Shown here: in pieces, positions 7,282 to 14,873 of the stretch | Layout: every line of letters starts with the position of its first letter | How positions within the stretch are numbered: the first letter of the stretch is position 1 | NCBI GenBank assembly: GCA_949288035.1 | Contig: CASEIJ010000050.1 | Location: forward strand, 1-39,311 | Source of the DNA: an uncultured Mycoplasmatota bacterium | GTDB lineage: Bacteria; Bacillota_I; Bacilli_A; RF39; UBA660 | DNA: 39,311 nt | Direction of reading: 5' to 3' | Notes under the pieces: generated by a model | Databases searched by the model: none | Told to the model about the DNA's origin: nothing | Seen by the model: only the letters and a program-made list of their open reading frames with translations | Program-made: the position numbers and the translations under genes

Positions 7282-7887
7282 TTATTCATAATTTTCCGGA
7301 AAATAAGTATCTAACCATTCATTTGCCTTATCTTTAATTGCTTTTCCTTCATTATCTTTAAATCGTTCCCAACCATTTTTTCCACGTTCTATGATTTTTT
7401 GTGTTCCACTTTTTATTTTTTCTTTTAATTCATCATAAGAACTAATATGTTCACTAAAATAACGATCAATACTATGATATAAATCTTTTGCTTTACTTTG
7501 AGCTTCTTCCGATAATTCACTTAATGTATATCCACCATATGTTGCACTTGGATCATTTTGTAAGAAACGCTTAAAATAATCAATTTTTAATGCCCATTCT
7601 TCTTTAAAATCTTCTAATGAAGATGTATCAAAAGCCCCTTCAAAACTATCTTTCATATCCTCAAAAGCAGCTCGATCACGATCATTATAAATTGGTAAAT
7701 CCATATATTTATCCATCAATGTTTGTTCTTCTTCACGATTTTGTTCTGAATTGATCTCAGGTGTTACTTCTTCTGTAACATCGGTTGCTATGTTTTCTTC
7801 TTGATTTCCACACCCCACTAAAATAGATGAAAGAGCGATCACGGAAGCACAAGAAAAAATTCGTAATTTTTTAATTTTATTTTTCAC
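7282..7887 (-). CDS. Lipoprotein of unknown function, paralogous to its upstream neighbour
   Basis: 201 residues from a GTG at 7887 (GAGGTG seven bases upstream). The lipobox SILVGC places the lipidated cysteine at residue 26. An acidic spacer follows, then a helical domain containing YGGYTLSELSEEAQSKAK and SIDRYFSEHISSYDELKEKI. The same pattern (GDYTFQQLSDSGKQKV, then NIDGMIESYSPNYKERL) occurs in the protein encoded directly upstream, so the two are paralogues. One is lipid-anchored and the other has a transmembrane helix. The gene begins 13 bases after its partner's stop. The family is not recognised; a surface role is inferred from the anchor. Confidence 0.75.
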   Translation of the reverse strand: MKNKIKKLRIFSCASVIALSSILVGCGNQEENIATDVTEEVTPEINSEQNREEEQTLMDKYMDLPIYNDRDRAAFEDMKDSFEGAFDTSSLEDFKEEWALKIDYFKRFLQNDPSATYGGYTLSELSEEAQSKAKDLYHSIDRYFSEHISSYDELKEKIKSGTQKIIERGKNGWERFKDNEGKAIKDKANEWLDTYFPENYE

Positions 7888-7900
7888 AATTATCACCTCT

Positions 7901-8686
7901 CTATTCTTGTTTCCATGATTGATACCAATCATTCCATTTATCTTTTAATTTTCCTGCCGCTTCTTTTCCTTGTTGATATATATCCTTTGATTTATCTACA
8001 ACTTTATCTTTCACAGAATTTGCTTTTTCTTTTACTTCACGATAAACATTTCCCGCTTGTTCATAATTTTCTTCACCAATCACTGATTTTACATCAGCAA
8101 AATATTGATTTTTATACTCAGTTAATTTGTCTGAAACGGTTTGATAAGTTCTTTTACCTTGAGAAACAAGTCTTTCTTTATAATTTGGAGAATATGACTC
8201 AATCATTCCATCTATATTAGTTGCTATTTGAATAACTTTTTGCTTTCCAGAATCACTTAATTGTTGGAACGTATAATCACCGATCTTTCCATCATAAAAG
8301 ATAAAATCAATCACTGTGATAAACAACTTTTTGGCTTTAACTTTCCAATCATTCGTATCTTTTTCACTAGAATTTATAACAGAATTCTCCATACTTTCCA
8401 TGTATTCTATCACATCTTGCTCATTTTGAATTCCATTCGCTGGTGTAGGAACAATATCTGTTACTGTAACTTCGTCAATTTGTCTATTTTCATCATCTGC
8501 AGTTTCTTTTATTACTTCTTGATTATCATCTTTCTTCTTTAATTCAGTAATAGAATTTTCTTCTTTCTTTGTTTTATTTGATGAAACTTCACTTAAACTC
8601 TGTACATAAATAAAACCACCCAAAAAGAATAAAATTAAAAATACTACAAGAATCATCATGATATAATCATTGTGTTTTTCTTTCAT
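7901..8686 (-). CDS. Membrane-anchored surface protein with LEA-like tail
   Basis: 261 residues; the ATG at 8686 has AAGGGA upstream. One N-terminal helix (residues 9-29, IMMILVVFLILFFLGGFIYV) is an uncleaved anchor, followed by a long charged linker (30-95). The central domain (about 95-190) is paralogous to the lipoprotein downstream. The tail (about 205-261) is a lysine/glutamate-rich amphipathic helix with repeating steps: VYREVKEKANSVKDKVVDKS, then KDIYQQGKEAAGKLKDKWND. This recalls LEA-type desiccation proteins or an apolipoprotein-like membrane-binding helix. Function is unknown. It is transcribed from a near-perfect sigma-A promoter that overlaps the oppositely oriented cwlJ promoter. 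Confidence 0.7.
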   Translation of the reverse strand: MKEKHNDYIMMILVVFLILFFLGGFIYVQSLSEVSSNKTKKEENSITELKKKDDNQEVIKETADDENRQIDEVTVTDIVPTPANGIQNEQDVIEYMESMENSVINSSEKDTNDWKVKAKKLFITVIDFIFYDGKIGDYTFQQLSDSGKQKVIQIATNIDGMIESYSPNYKERLVSQGKRTYQTVSDKLTEYKNQYFADVKSVIGEENYEQAGNVYREVKEKANSVKDKVVDKSKDIYQQGKEAAGKLKDKWNDWYQSWKQE

Positions 8687-8708
8687 TTTAATCCCTTCTT
8701 ATGGAGGT

Positions 8709-8737
8709 ATTGTAGCTTTTTTTACTAGTTTTGTCAA
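8709..8737 (-). promoter_or_regulatory. Sigma-A promoter of the surface-protein pair
   Basis: TTGACA (8732-8737), 17 bases, TACAAT (8709-8714) on the minus strand. Its -35 overlaps the -35 of the cwlJ promoter. Confidence 0.7.
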
Positions 8738-8761
8738 ATTGTGTAATATTATACATATAAT
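8734..8761 (+). promoter_or_regulatory. Candidate sigma-E promoter of cwlJ
   Basis: TCAAATT (8734-8740), 13 bases, CATATAAT (8754-8761), the same -10 and spacing as upstream of popT. A sigma-A reading (TTGTCA, 19 bases, TATAAT) is possible but poorly spaced. Bacillus cwlJ is sigma-E dependent. Confidence 0.55.
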
Positions 8762-8778
8762 AGAAAAAGGAGGGATTT

Positions 8779-9207
8779 ATGGGGATCATTAAAGCAACAT
8801 CAAAAGAGCGAGATTTATTAGCTAGATTAATGCGGGCAGAAGCGACAGGAGAAGGAAATTTAGGGCAACTCATGGTTGGTAACGTTGTTGTAAATAGAGG
8901 CATTGCAAACTGTTTAACCTTTAGTAATGTCAACACAATCAGTGATGTAATTTATCAATCACCAGGAGGATTTACAGGAATAAATAGTCCATTATTTTAT
9001 AGTAATCCTACTACAGCAGAACGTAATCTTGCAGATCGTGTCATACGTGGTGAATATTTTCATCCAGCTACCAATGCATTATGGTTTTATGCCCCAGGAA
9101 CAGGGAATGCATGTCAAACCACTTGGTGGGGACAATATAATACGGGAAAATATAAAAATCATTGTTTTTATGCTCCTGATCCTGGAGAATGTAAAGAAAT
9201 TCACTAA
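8779..9207 (+). CDS. cwlJ: Spore cortex-lytic hydrolase CwlJ
   Basis: 142 residues, the same length as Bacillus subtilis CwlJ, with near-collinear motifs: IIKATSKERDLLARLMRAEA (catalytic Glu21 of the SleB/CwlJ Hydrolase_2 domain), GNLGQLMVGNVVVNR, a central FYSNPTTAER segment and the C-terminal KNHCFYAPDPGEC, where CwlJ has KSHCFYQPTAETC. There is no signal peptide, as expected for a mother-cell protein put into the spore coat. It degrades muramic-lactam cortex during germination. The ribosome site AAAGGAGGG is excellent. The usual partner GerQ is not visible in this window. A sigma-E-like promoter lies directly upstream. Confidence 0.9.
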   Translation: MGIIKATSKERDLLARLMRAEATGEGNLGQLMVGNVVVNRGIANCLTFSNVNTISDVIYQSPGGFTGINSPLFYSNPTTAERNLADRVIRGEYFHPATNALWFYAPGTGNACQTTWWGQYNTGKYKNHCFYAPDPGECKEIH

Positions 9208-9227
9208 AAGCCGGTTATACCGGCTTT
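9207..9227. terminator. Bidirectional terminator between cwlJ and the LysM amidase
   Basis: AAAGCCGG / CCGGCTTT stem with TTATA loop; both genes end into it. Confidence 0.85.
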
Positions 9228-9229
9228 AT

Positions 9230-10606
9230 TTATATTTGTAAAACTTGACCAATCGTCAAATTATTATTCACTAAATTGTTTTTTTCTTTTAATGCATCTA
9301 CTGTCGTTTGAAAACGTTGTGCGATATTCCATAAACTATCTCCAGCTTTTACAATATATGTCTGATTAGAATTTATATTACCTGGTAATTTTAACACTTG
9401 ACCAATATTTAAAATATTACTATTTAATCCATTCAAACGTTTTAACTCATCTACTGTTGTTCCAAAACGATTGGCGATACTCCACAAGCTATCTCCACTT
9501 TTTACTATATATGTATTGATAGAACTATCTGCATTATTTGAATTATTTTGTGGTACCTTTAATACTTGACCTACCTGTAAAGTAGTAGAAGTTAAATTAT
9601 TTAAATTTTGTAATTCACTAACGCTTATATCATATTTGCGGGCTATACTCCATAAGCTATCCCCGCTTTTTACTATATATGTACTTTCTTGGTTAATATT
9701 TGTATTTCCATTGTTGATTGGTAATTTTAATATTTGCCCAATTTGTAAAGTATTGGTATTTAAATTATTTAATGTTTTTAATTCAGGAACAGTTGTATGA
9801 AAACGATTCGCAATACTCCATAAACTATCTCCACTTTTTACTGTATAGGTATTTCCTTGACTATCATTTGTATTCTCATTTCCTGTTGGCAATTTCAAAA
9901 CTTGACCTACTTGCAGTGCATTGGTATTTAAATTATTCAGTCGTTTTATTTCGGCAACAGTCGTATTAAAACGATTGGCGATACTCCATAGACTGTCTCC
10001 ACTTTTGACTGTATAAGTACCTTCTATTTCTCCACCAGAATATGGTTTGCCAATATACTTCATCACACCACGGACAACTGCTTCTGCTAAGATATCATAA
10101 TCTTCTTTTAATTGCTCAGGATCATCTCCAGTACTATCTAAAAAACCATATTCTACAATTACTGGCTCTGTATTCATTCCTGTATCTCTATGAATGAAAT
10201 AATAATCTTTGGCAGTATTACTTGGTAATCTTCTTTGGAATGCTTCTCTCACATTTTGCCCACTTTTTTCTAATTCTGTTAAAATATCATTGGCTAAAGT
10301 TGCATCATCCCGAAGAGCATAAATTACTTCGGCACCATCACCACCCCCAGCATTGATGTGATTAGAAATAATAATGACTCCCTTCTCATCACCATATGCA
10401 TCCATAATACGATTTACACGCTCTGTAGGAGACAATGTTTCATCTGTAGTTCTAGTCATCGTAACAGGAATTCCAAGCTCACGAAAACGATTATACATAT
10501 ATTTAGAAATATCTAAAGTTAAATTTTTTTCTATAATACCATTTCCGGTTGCTCCACCATCCGTACCACCATGTCCTGCATCAATGACAATTCTTGGATT
10601 ATTCAT
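9230..10606 (-). CDS. N-acetylmuramoyl-L-alanine amidase with five LysM repeats, no signal peptide
   Basis: 458 residues; start at 10606 after AGGGGTGAA. An Amidase_3 zinc domain occupies residues 4-185, with ligands His12 (DAGHGG), Glu26 (IIEKN) and His83 (SNHIN) and catalytic Glu152 (VEYGF). Five LysM modules follow at about 197-239, 253-296, 309-352, 365-408 and 416-458, each with a variant of TYTVKSGDSLWSIANRF, joined by Asn/Ser-rich linkers. It cleaves the bond between MurNAc and the stem peptide. The N-terminus is cytosolic in character, so export by Sec is unlikely. Bacillus CwlC and CwlH, which lyse the mother cell under sigma-K, are also leaderless, and a sigma-K-like promoter sits here at 10623-10649. 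A mother-cell lysis or coat-bound cortex role is inferred. Confidence 0.85.
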   Translation of the reverse strand: MNNPRIVIDAGHGGTDGGATGNGIIEKNLTLDISKYMYNRFRELGIPVTMTRTTDETLSPTERVNRIMDAYGDEKGVIIISNHINAGGGDGAEVIYALRDDATLANDILTELEKSGQNVREAFQRRLPSNTAKDYYFIHRDTGMNTEPVIVEYGFLDSTGDDPEQLKEDYDILAEAVVRGVMKYIGKPYSGGEIEGTYTVKSGDSLWSIANRFNTTVAEIKRLNNLNTNALQVGQVLKLPTGNENTNDSQGNTYTVKSGDSLWSIANRFHTTVPELKTLNNLNTNTLQIGQILKLPINNGNTNINQESTYIVKSGDSLWSIARKYDISVSELQNLNNLTSTTLQVGQVLKVPQNNSNNADSSINTYIVKSGDSLWSIANRFGTTVDELKRLNGLNSNILNIGQVLKLPGNINSNQTYIVKAGDSLWNIAQRFQTTVDALKEKNNLVNNNLTIGQVLQI

Positions 10607-10622
10607 GTTTTCACCCCTATAT

Positions 10623-10649
10623 TAAAATATGTAAATGATTATACTTTGT
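10623..10649 (-). promoter_or_regulatory. Candidate sigma-K promoter of the LysM amidase
   Basis: Minus strand ACA (10647-10649), 15 bases, CATATTTTA (10623-10631), matching the layout before the coat gene. Confidence 0.5.
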
Positions 10650-10695
10650 CACAAAAAAACTCTATAAAATAAGAGATTTCAATATATAGGTGAAA

Positions 10696-10722
10696 AAAAA
10701 CTAACCAATAAAGTTAGTTTTT
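10696..10722 (-). terminator. Terminator after htrA
   Basis: AAAAACTAAC / GTTAGTTTTT stem with a seven-base loop and a T run on the minus strand; overlaps the htrA stop. Confidence 0.8.
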
Positions 10723-11812
10723 ATGCTTCTTGATTTAAATGTAATTTTACTTCTTCTGTATTACCATTGCGAATATATTTAATTGTTACTGTATCTCCTA
10801 CTTTATGTTTATATAATAAATATCTAAAATGACTTGTATTTTCTACAGCTGTTCCATCCATTTCCGTAATAACATCTCCTGTTTGTAAACCAGCATCACT
10901 AGCAGGTGTTCCTTTAGATACACTTACTACTACAACACCTTGATCAATATCTTTATCTATCATAATGCCACTACGATATAAAAGATAAGAATTAGATAAA
11001 TCTGTAAATTCAACTCCTAATTTAGGACGTACAATTTCTTTCCCTTGCTCTAAAGACTCTAATTCTGTTTGTACTAATTCAGATGGAATGGCAAAACCCA
11101 TACCTTCGATTTCATCTTCAACAAGTTTTAAAGAATTAACACCAATTACTTCTCCATTGATATTTACAAGTGGACCACCACTATTTCCTGGGTTCATTGC
11201 AGCATCTGTTTGTAATACTTCCATAACAAATCCTCCAGAAGTTGTATCCACTGATACAAGACGATTTTTCCCAGATAAGATACCTTTTGTAACCGTTCCT
11301 TTATATTCATTTCCAAGAGGTGTTCCTACAGTAAACACTGTATCTCCTACCTCTACATCTTCACTCTTTCCAAAGGTTGCAACATCCATAACTGCACTCT
11401 CATCAATTGAAAGAACTGCTAAATCAGATAATTCATCACTACCTAATAATTTTGCATCAACAGATTGATCATTGTTATTTACTACTTTTATTTCATCAGC
11501 ACCATCAATGACATGATGGTTTGTTAACACATAACCTTTTTGATCTTCTTTTTTATAGACAAATCCAGATCCTTGAGATATCTTCTGACCGTTTTTGTAA
11601 GATTCAATCACAACCACTGCATCTTTTATTTTCGCAATCGATTCTTTAATCGTATTGGTTTCCTCAATGCTTACATCTTTTACAGTACGATTCACAACTT
11701 CTTTTGTTCCTGGAACAAATTTTAAGACTAGTATTGTTGCAATCACACCAACAAAAATCGCAATAATAATTGATACAATATAAATTACTTTTTGTTTTGT
11801 ATTCTGTTTCAT
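10721..11812 (-). CDS. htrA: HtrA/DegP-type membrane-anchored serine protease
   Basis: 363 residues; AGGAGGT precedes the ATG at 11812. One N-terminal membrane helix (residues 9-31) anchors the protein with the rest outside. The trypsin-like domain (about 55-250) has the triad His100 (TNHHVI), Asp130 (SDLAVL) and Ser211 (GNSGGP). A single PDZ domain follows at about 262-358 with GTPASDAGLQTGDVI. This is the usual one-PDZ HtrA architecture of Bacillota, which degrades misfolded exported proteins. It starts eight bases after the stop of the Abi_2 gene, so the two are very likely co-transcribed. No HtrA-type regulatory repeats were seen upstream. Confidence 0.9.
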   Translation of the reverse strand: MKQNTKQKVIYIVSIIIAIFVGVIATILVLKFVPGTKEVVNRTVKDVSIEETNTIKESIAKIKDAVVVIESYKNGQKISQGSGFVYKKEDQKGYVLTNHHVIDGADEIKVVNNNDQSVDAKLLGSDELSDLAVLSIDESAVMDVATFGKSEDVEVGDTVFTVGTPLGNEYKGTVTKGILSGKNRLVSVDTTSGGFVMEVLQTDAAMNPGNSGGPLVNINGEVIGVNSLKLVEDEIEGMGFAIPSELVQTELESLEQGKEIVRPKLGVEFTDLSNSYLLYRSGIMIDKDIDQGVVVVSVSKGTPASDAGLQTGDVITEMDGTAVENTSHFRYLLYKHKVGDTVTIKYIRNGNTEEVKLHLNQEA

Positions 11813-11820
11813 AATACCTC

Positions 11821-12753
11821 CTAATCTAAAAGTTCAATATCACGCCAATTATCTGGAAAACCAATTTTATTTAGTATTGTATTTAATGGAACAACATTCA
11901 CAATACCATCCAATCGATCAATCTCATAACTAAGTTCATTCATCATATCGGAAAACTCTTCAGAAGATAACATATATTTCATAATAATAATTAAAGCAAA
12001 TAAATCATTTTTCCCATAATTATATTCATCATCTGTTTTATCTATATGAAGCGCATAATGATATTTATTATCAGGTATGGAACGTTGTGTCCTATGATCA
12101 TATAAAATATCTTCATGAGCACATAAGTTTCTAAAATTAGAAAGAAGTGCTAAAAAGACACCTAATGTTTCTGTATCAATATGATAAAAGTCAGCAATTA
12201 CTAATTGATCTTCTGATTTTAAAATCGTATATAACTCAGAAACAATTCCAAAGGACAATACTTTTACCAAGATCCACATTGGAATATATCCGTAATTTAA
12301 TAGATAGTGAGAGGTCGCAGTATGCTGCTTTCCATTAACGCGAATTTGTCTTTTCATCTTAGACAAAATATCATGTACTTGTCTTGTTTTCATAGAATCT
12401 TGCGTAAAGTTATTTGGGTTTAAGTATTCTTTTTCTTTATATCCATATTTTCTAGATAATTGATAACTTATAATAGATTTTATATTGTTTTCAATAATGA
12501 GCAAATATTTAAACATTAAATTTCTAAGACTACGGTCGAAAGTAAAAGTTGCATATAATTCGTCAAAAGTTGTTCCGGTAATAAATTGATCATTTTTAGG
12601 ACTTTTTGCAAATAAATGACGATATCCATTAATAAAAAAATAATTCTCACGGAATAAAATTGCCTTTGCTTTATCATAGTCCTGAATCACCAAGCCACGT
12701 TCTTCTAAGATAGCAAGTTGTTCATCCAGGGTTTTAAATATCTTGCTCCTCAT
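11821..12753 (-). CDS. Abi_2 (AbiD/AbiF) family protein with HEPN motif
   Basis: 310 residues from the ATG at 12753 (GGTGAG just upstream; the longer frame to 12822 lacks support). Family features appear in order: KTLDEQLAILEERGLVI with YFFINGYRHLF, FDRSLRNLMFKYLLIIENNI (residues 72-91), a PMWILVKVLSFGIVSELY block (158-175) and RNLCAHEDILYDHR (208-221). The last contains the RX4H motif of HEPN RNases (Arg208, His213). Abi_2 proteins include lactococcal AbiD and AbiF, which abort phage infection, and this fold often acts as an RNase. Here it sits between cell-wall genes and is coupled to htrA, not in an obvious defence island, so a phage role is possible but unproven. Confidence 0.8.
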   Translation of the reverse strand: MRSKIFKTLDEQLAILEERGLVIQDYDKAKAILFRENYFFINGYRHLFAKSPKNDQFITGTTFDELYATFTFDRSLRNLMFKYLLIIENNIKSIISYQLSRKYGYKEKEYLNPNNFTQDSMKTRQVHDILSKMKRQIRVNGKQHTATSHYLLNYGYIPMWILVKVLSFGIVSELYTILKSEDQLVIADFYHIDTETLGVFLALLSNFRNLCAHEDILYDHRTQRSIPDNKYHYALHIDKTDDEYNYGKNDLFALIIIMKYMLSSEEFSDMMNELSYEIDRLDGIVNVVPLNTILNKIGFPDNWRDIELLD

Positions 12754-12769
12754 ACTCTCACCTAGGTTA

Positions 12770-12789
12770 ATTATATCACAAAAATTGTG
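12770..12789 (-). promoter_or_regulatory. Extended -10 promoter with adjacent dyad, abi-htrA operon
   Basis: TATAAT (12770-12775) preceded by TGA on the minus strand; no good -35. The spacer holds the inverted repeat CACAA-AAA-TTGTG (12777-12789), a possible operator. Confidence 0.4.
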
Positions 12790-12836
12790 GTGAAATATGT
12801 TTTTTTTATGTTTTATTATCAAATAGAAAAATATAA

Positions 12837-13502
12837 TTATTTTTTATAAAAATAACGGATAATACTATTCGTTAAAATATTAGCAACTTTTTCTTGATAT
12901 TCATTTTGCAATAGTAAATAACGATCATTCGGATTCGTAATATAGCCTATTTCAACTAAAACTCCAGGTTTTTCTAAACGATGAAATAAATACATATCAT
13001 TTTTTTGTTTTGCATCCCTTGTGGTATACAAATACTGCTTTAAATCAGATTGAATGATTTCAGCTATTTTTTTATTTTGTTTTACTTTACTATCATAAAA
13101 GACTTGTGCTCCATGATAAGTAGTAGAAGTATCAGCATTTAAATGAATTGAAATATATAAATCACACTGAGAGCGATTTATCATATTACTTCTTCTTGAA
13201 AGATCACTACGCTTACGATTGACTGTATATGGTACAGATAAATCATAATCACCATCCCGTGTCAAAAAGACTTGTGCACCTTTCTTTTTTAACGCTTGTT
13301 CCAATTTTTTAACAATACTCAAATTAATATCTTTTTCATAAATATTGCGATATAAAGCACCACTATCAGGTCCACCATGTCCTGCATCTAAAAAAATAGT
13401 TTTCTGATATAATGGTTCTTTCACAGTTTTTGCTTGACTAAAAGAAATAAGACAAAGTAATGTCAGAAATGAAAAAAATACATATAATTTGTACTTTAGC
13501 AT
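12837..13502 (-). CDS. cwlD: CwlD, spore cortex muramoyl-L-alanine amidase
   Basis: 221 residues; ATAGGTGA precedes the ATG at 13502. A signal peptide or anchor spans residues 5-24. An Amidase_3 domain fills the rest, with His42 (DAGHGG), Glu56 (YEKDIN), His120 (ISIHLN) and catalytic Glu184 (VEIGYITN). The NRKRSDLSRRSNMINRSQCD stretch and the length, close to the 237 residues of Bacillus CwlD, fit that subfamily. CwlD removes stem peptides so that PdaA can form muramic-delta-lactam, the cortex mark read by CwlJ/SleB enzymes such as the one encoded at 8779-9207. No clear sporulation promoter was recognised upstream. Only weak A/T hairpins follow the gene. Confidence 0.85.
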   Translation of the reverse strand: MLKYKLYVFFSFLTLLCLISFSQAKTVKEPLYQKTIFLDAGHGGPDSGALYRNIYEKDINLSIVKKLEQALKKKGAQVFLTRDGDYDLSVPYTVNRKRSDLSRRSNMINRSQCDLYISIHLNADTSTTYHGAQVFYDSKVKQNKKIAEIIQSDLKQYLYTTRDAKQKNDMYLFHRLEKPGVLVEIGYITNPNDRYLLLQNEYQEKVANILTNSIIRYFYKK

Positions 13503-13548
13503 AGTATCACCTATTAAACTATATGTATTTTTATATAATTTAAAACAA

Positions 13549-13571
13549 AAGAAAGTAATATATACTTTCTT
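13549..13571 (-). terminator. Terminator of the type VII secretion operon
   Basis: AAGAAAGTA / TACTTTCTT stem with ATATA loop just after the CHAP gene stop; T-rich on the minus strand. It separates the operon from cwlD. Confidence 0.7.
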
Positions 13572-14861
13572 CTAATAAATAAATCCTTTAACAGGCATTT
13601 GAACCAAATTACTATATTCTTGAACACTACTATAGGTATTGACACGTGTTAATTGTTCAGCACGAGCCACGGTACTTTCAACGTTATGTGGATCCCCATT
13701 TACATTCGCTTCTGAAATCGTAATAGATGTTACATTTCCAGCAGCATCATATTTTACATCTTCTACAAAAGCAACATGTCCATATTCTGTTCCTCCCAAT
13801 ACCATAACCGAATGTTTTTTTGGAGTACTACTTACATGGCTTTGATCAGCACTATTGATCCAATCAGTTGCATTTCCACTACTGACAGGAACAACACCAT
13901 GTGTTTGATAATATCTTCTTGAAGCAAACCAAGTACACTGTCCAATTAATAAATTATTTCCTACGCCATACTTCTTTACATCTAAATCAGAAAAATTAGG
14001 AATTTGTTCATCCCATTCCGATATAGAAGTAATTGGATAATTGGTATTATTAATTCCAATTGAACCATCTGCCATAATACGGAATAGCTGTCCTCCAGCT
14101 TCTGGACGTAATTGAATCTGTGCCTTATTAATTTTATCTAAATCAGTATATCCATATTGCTCATTCCATAATTTTTTAGAAAGATACACAGCAAGTGTTT
14201 CATAATTAAAATGAATATTTCCATCATCTCCAAAAATATACATTGGAAAACCAAAATCCTTTTCAAACTGTTCTTCTTTTCCTTTATATTTTTCTAACAA
14301 TTGATTTAAAGCACCTTCATAAAGTGAGAAATTATCTCTAATTTTTTGAATAAACTGTTCTTTTTGTTGAGCTGTAGCATTTTTAAATGTATCATTCAAC
14401 AAAGCTTCTATATAATCATTACTATTCAACTGATTGTTAATTTGATATACTTCTGAAGATGCACTGTTTTTAAGATAAATACCATTTTTATCAAATGTAA
14501 ACTCATTTCCAAAAGCATCTTTAATAATACCAGTTGCTTGAGACTGGCTAATTTGTTCATATACTGGTGTTGTATATGTAATCGTCGTACCATTTTTTAA
14601 TTTTATAATATTTCCTTGATAAGATTCAACCATGTCGAAAGTAATTCCAGTTATATTGGCTTTTTTTAAACTCTCTACAGCTTTTTCTTCTGTTGACTTT
14701 AAGAGAGGAATATTTAAGCCCTCAAAAGATACTTCTTCTACTTCTTTCTTTTTATCAGTTCCTGCCTTTGGATATATACTAGAAACATTAGAAGTGGATT
14801 GATTTGTATCAAAATCAATACCTACATTTGCTAATAAAGATGTTTTAATTTTTGTTGCCAT
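13572..14861 (-). CDS. CHAP-domain peptidoglycan hydrolase, probable type VII substrate
   Basis: 429 residues; AAGGAGGAG precedes the ATG at 14861. The C-terminal CHAP domain (about 300-425) has Cys309 in GQCTWFASRRY, His362 in GHVAFVEDV and the polar residue of ISEANVN near 384-386. CHAP enzymes cut peptidoglycan as amidases or endopeptidases. The first 290 residues have no signal peptide or membrane helix and no family I recognise; a beta-like segment (85-140) and an acidic helical region (150-235) are visible. It is the last gene of the operon holding EssC, EsaB and WXG-type proteins, so export by that system is inferred. There is no immunity gene beside it, so it more likely remodels the producer's own wall, as Sec-exported EssH does for the Staphylococcus Ess system. 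Confidence 0.75.
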   Translation of the reverse strand: MATKIKTSLLANVGIDFDTNQSTSNVSSIYPKAGTDKKKEVEEVSFEGLNIPLLKSTEEKAVESLKKANITGITFDMVESYQGNIIKLKNGTTITYTTPVYEQISQSQATGIIKDAFGNEFTFDKNGIYLKNSASSEVYQINNQLNSNDYIEALLNDTFKNATAQQKEQFIQKIRDNFSLYEGALNQLLEKYKGKEEQFEKDFGFPMYIFGDDGNIHFNYETLAVYLSKKLWNEQYGYTDLDKINKAQIQLRPEAGGQLFRIMADGSIGINNTNYPITSISEWDEQIPNFSDLDVKKYGVGNNLLIGQCTWFASRRYYQTHGVVPVSSGNATDWINSADQSHVSSTPKKHSVMVLGGTEYGHVAFVEDVKYDAAGNVTSITISEANVNGDPHNVESTVARAEQLTRVNTYSSVQEYSNLVQMPVKGFIY

Positions 14862-14873
14862 ATTGCTCCTCCT

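Noticed and set aside
7275-7288. TGAATAATTATTCA palindrome at the lipoprotein stop as a terminator
   Set aside because: A/T-only stem without a T run on the minus strand; too weak to call.
9240-10020. Five regularly spaced DNA repeats of about 165 bases that might suggest an array
   Set aside because: They are the coding repeats of the LysM modules, in frame and diverged, not a CRISPR or satellite array.
11088-11468. 126-residue plus-strand frame within htrA
   Set aside because: It lies wholly opposite the protease domain and has no start signal; Ser/Thr/Pro-rich product typical of an antisense shadow.
13508-13545. Possible sigma-E promoter for cwlD around a CATATAGT box
   Set aside because: No -35-like sequence at 13-14 bases; only a TTAAATT at too short a distance.
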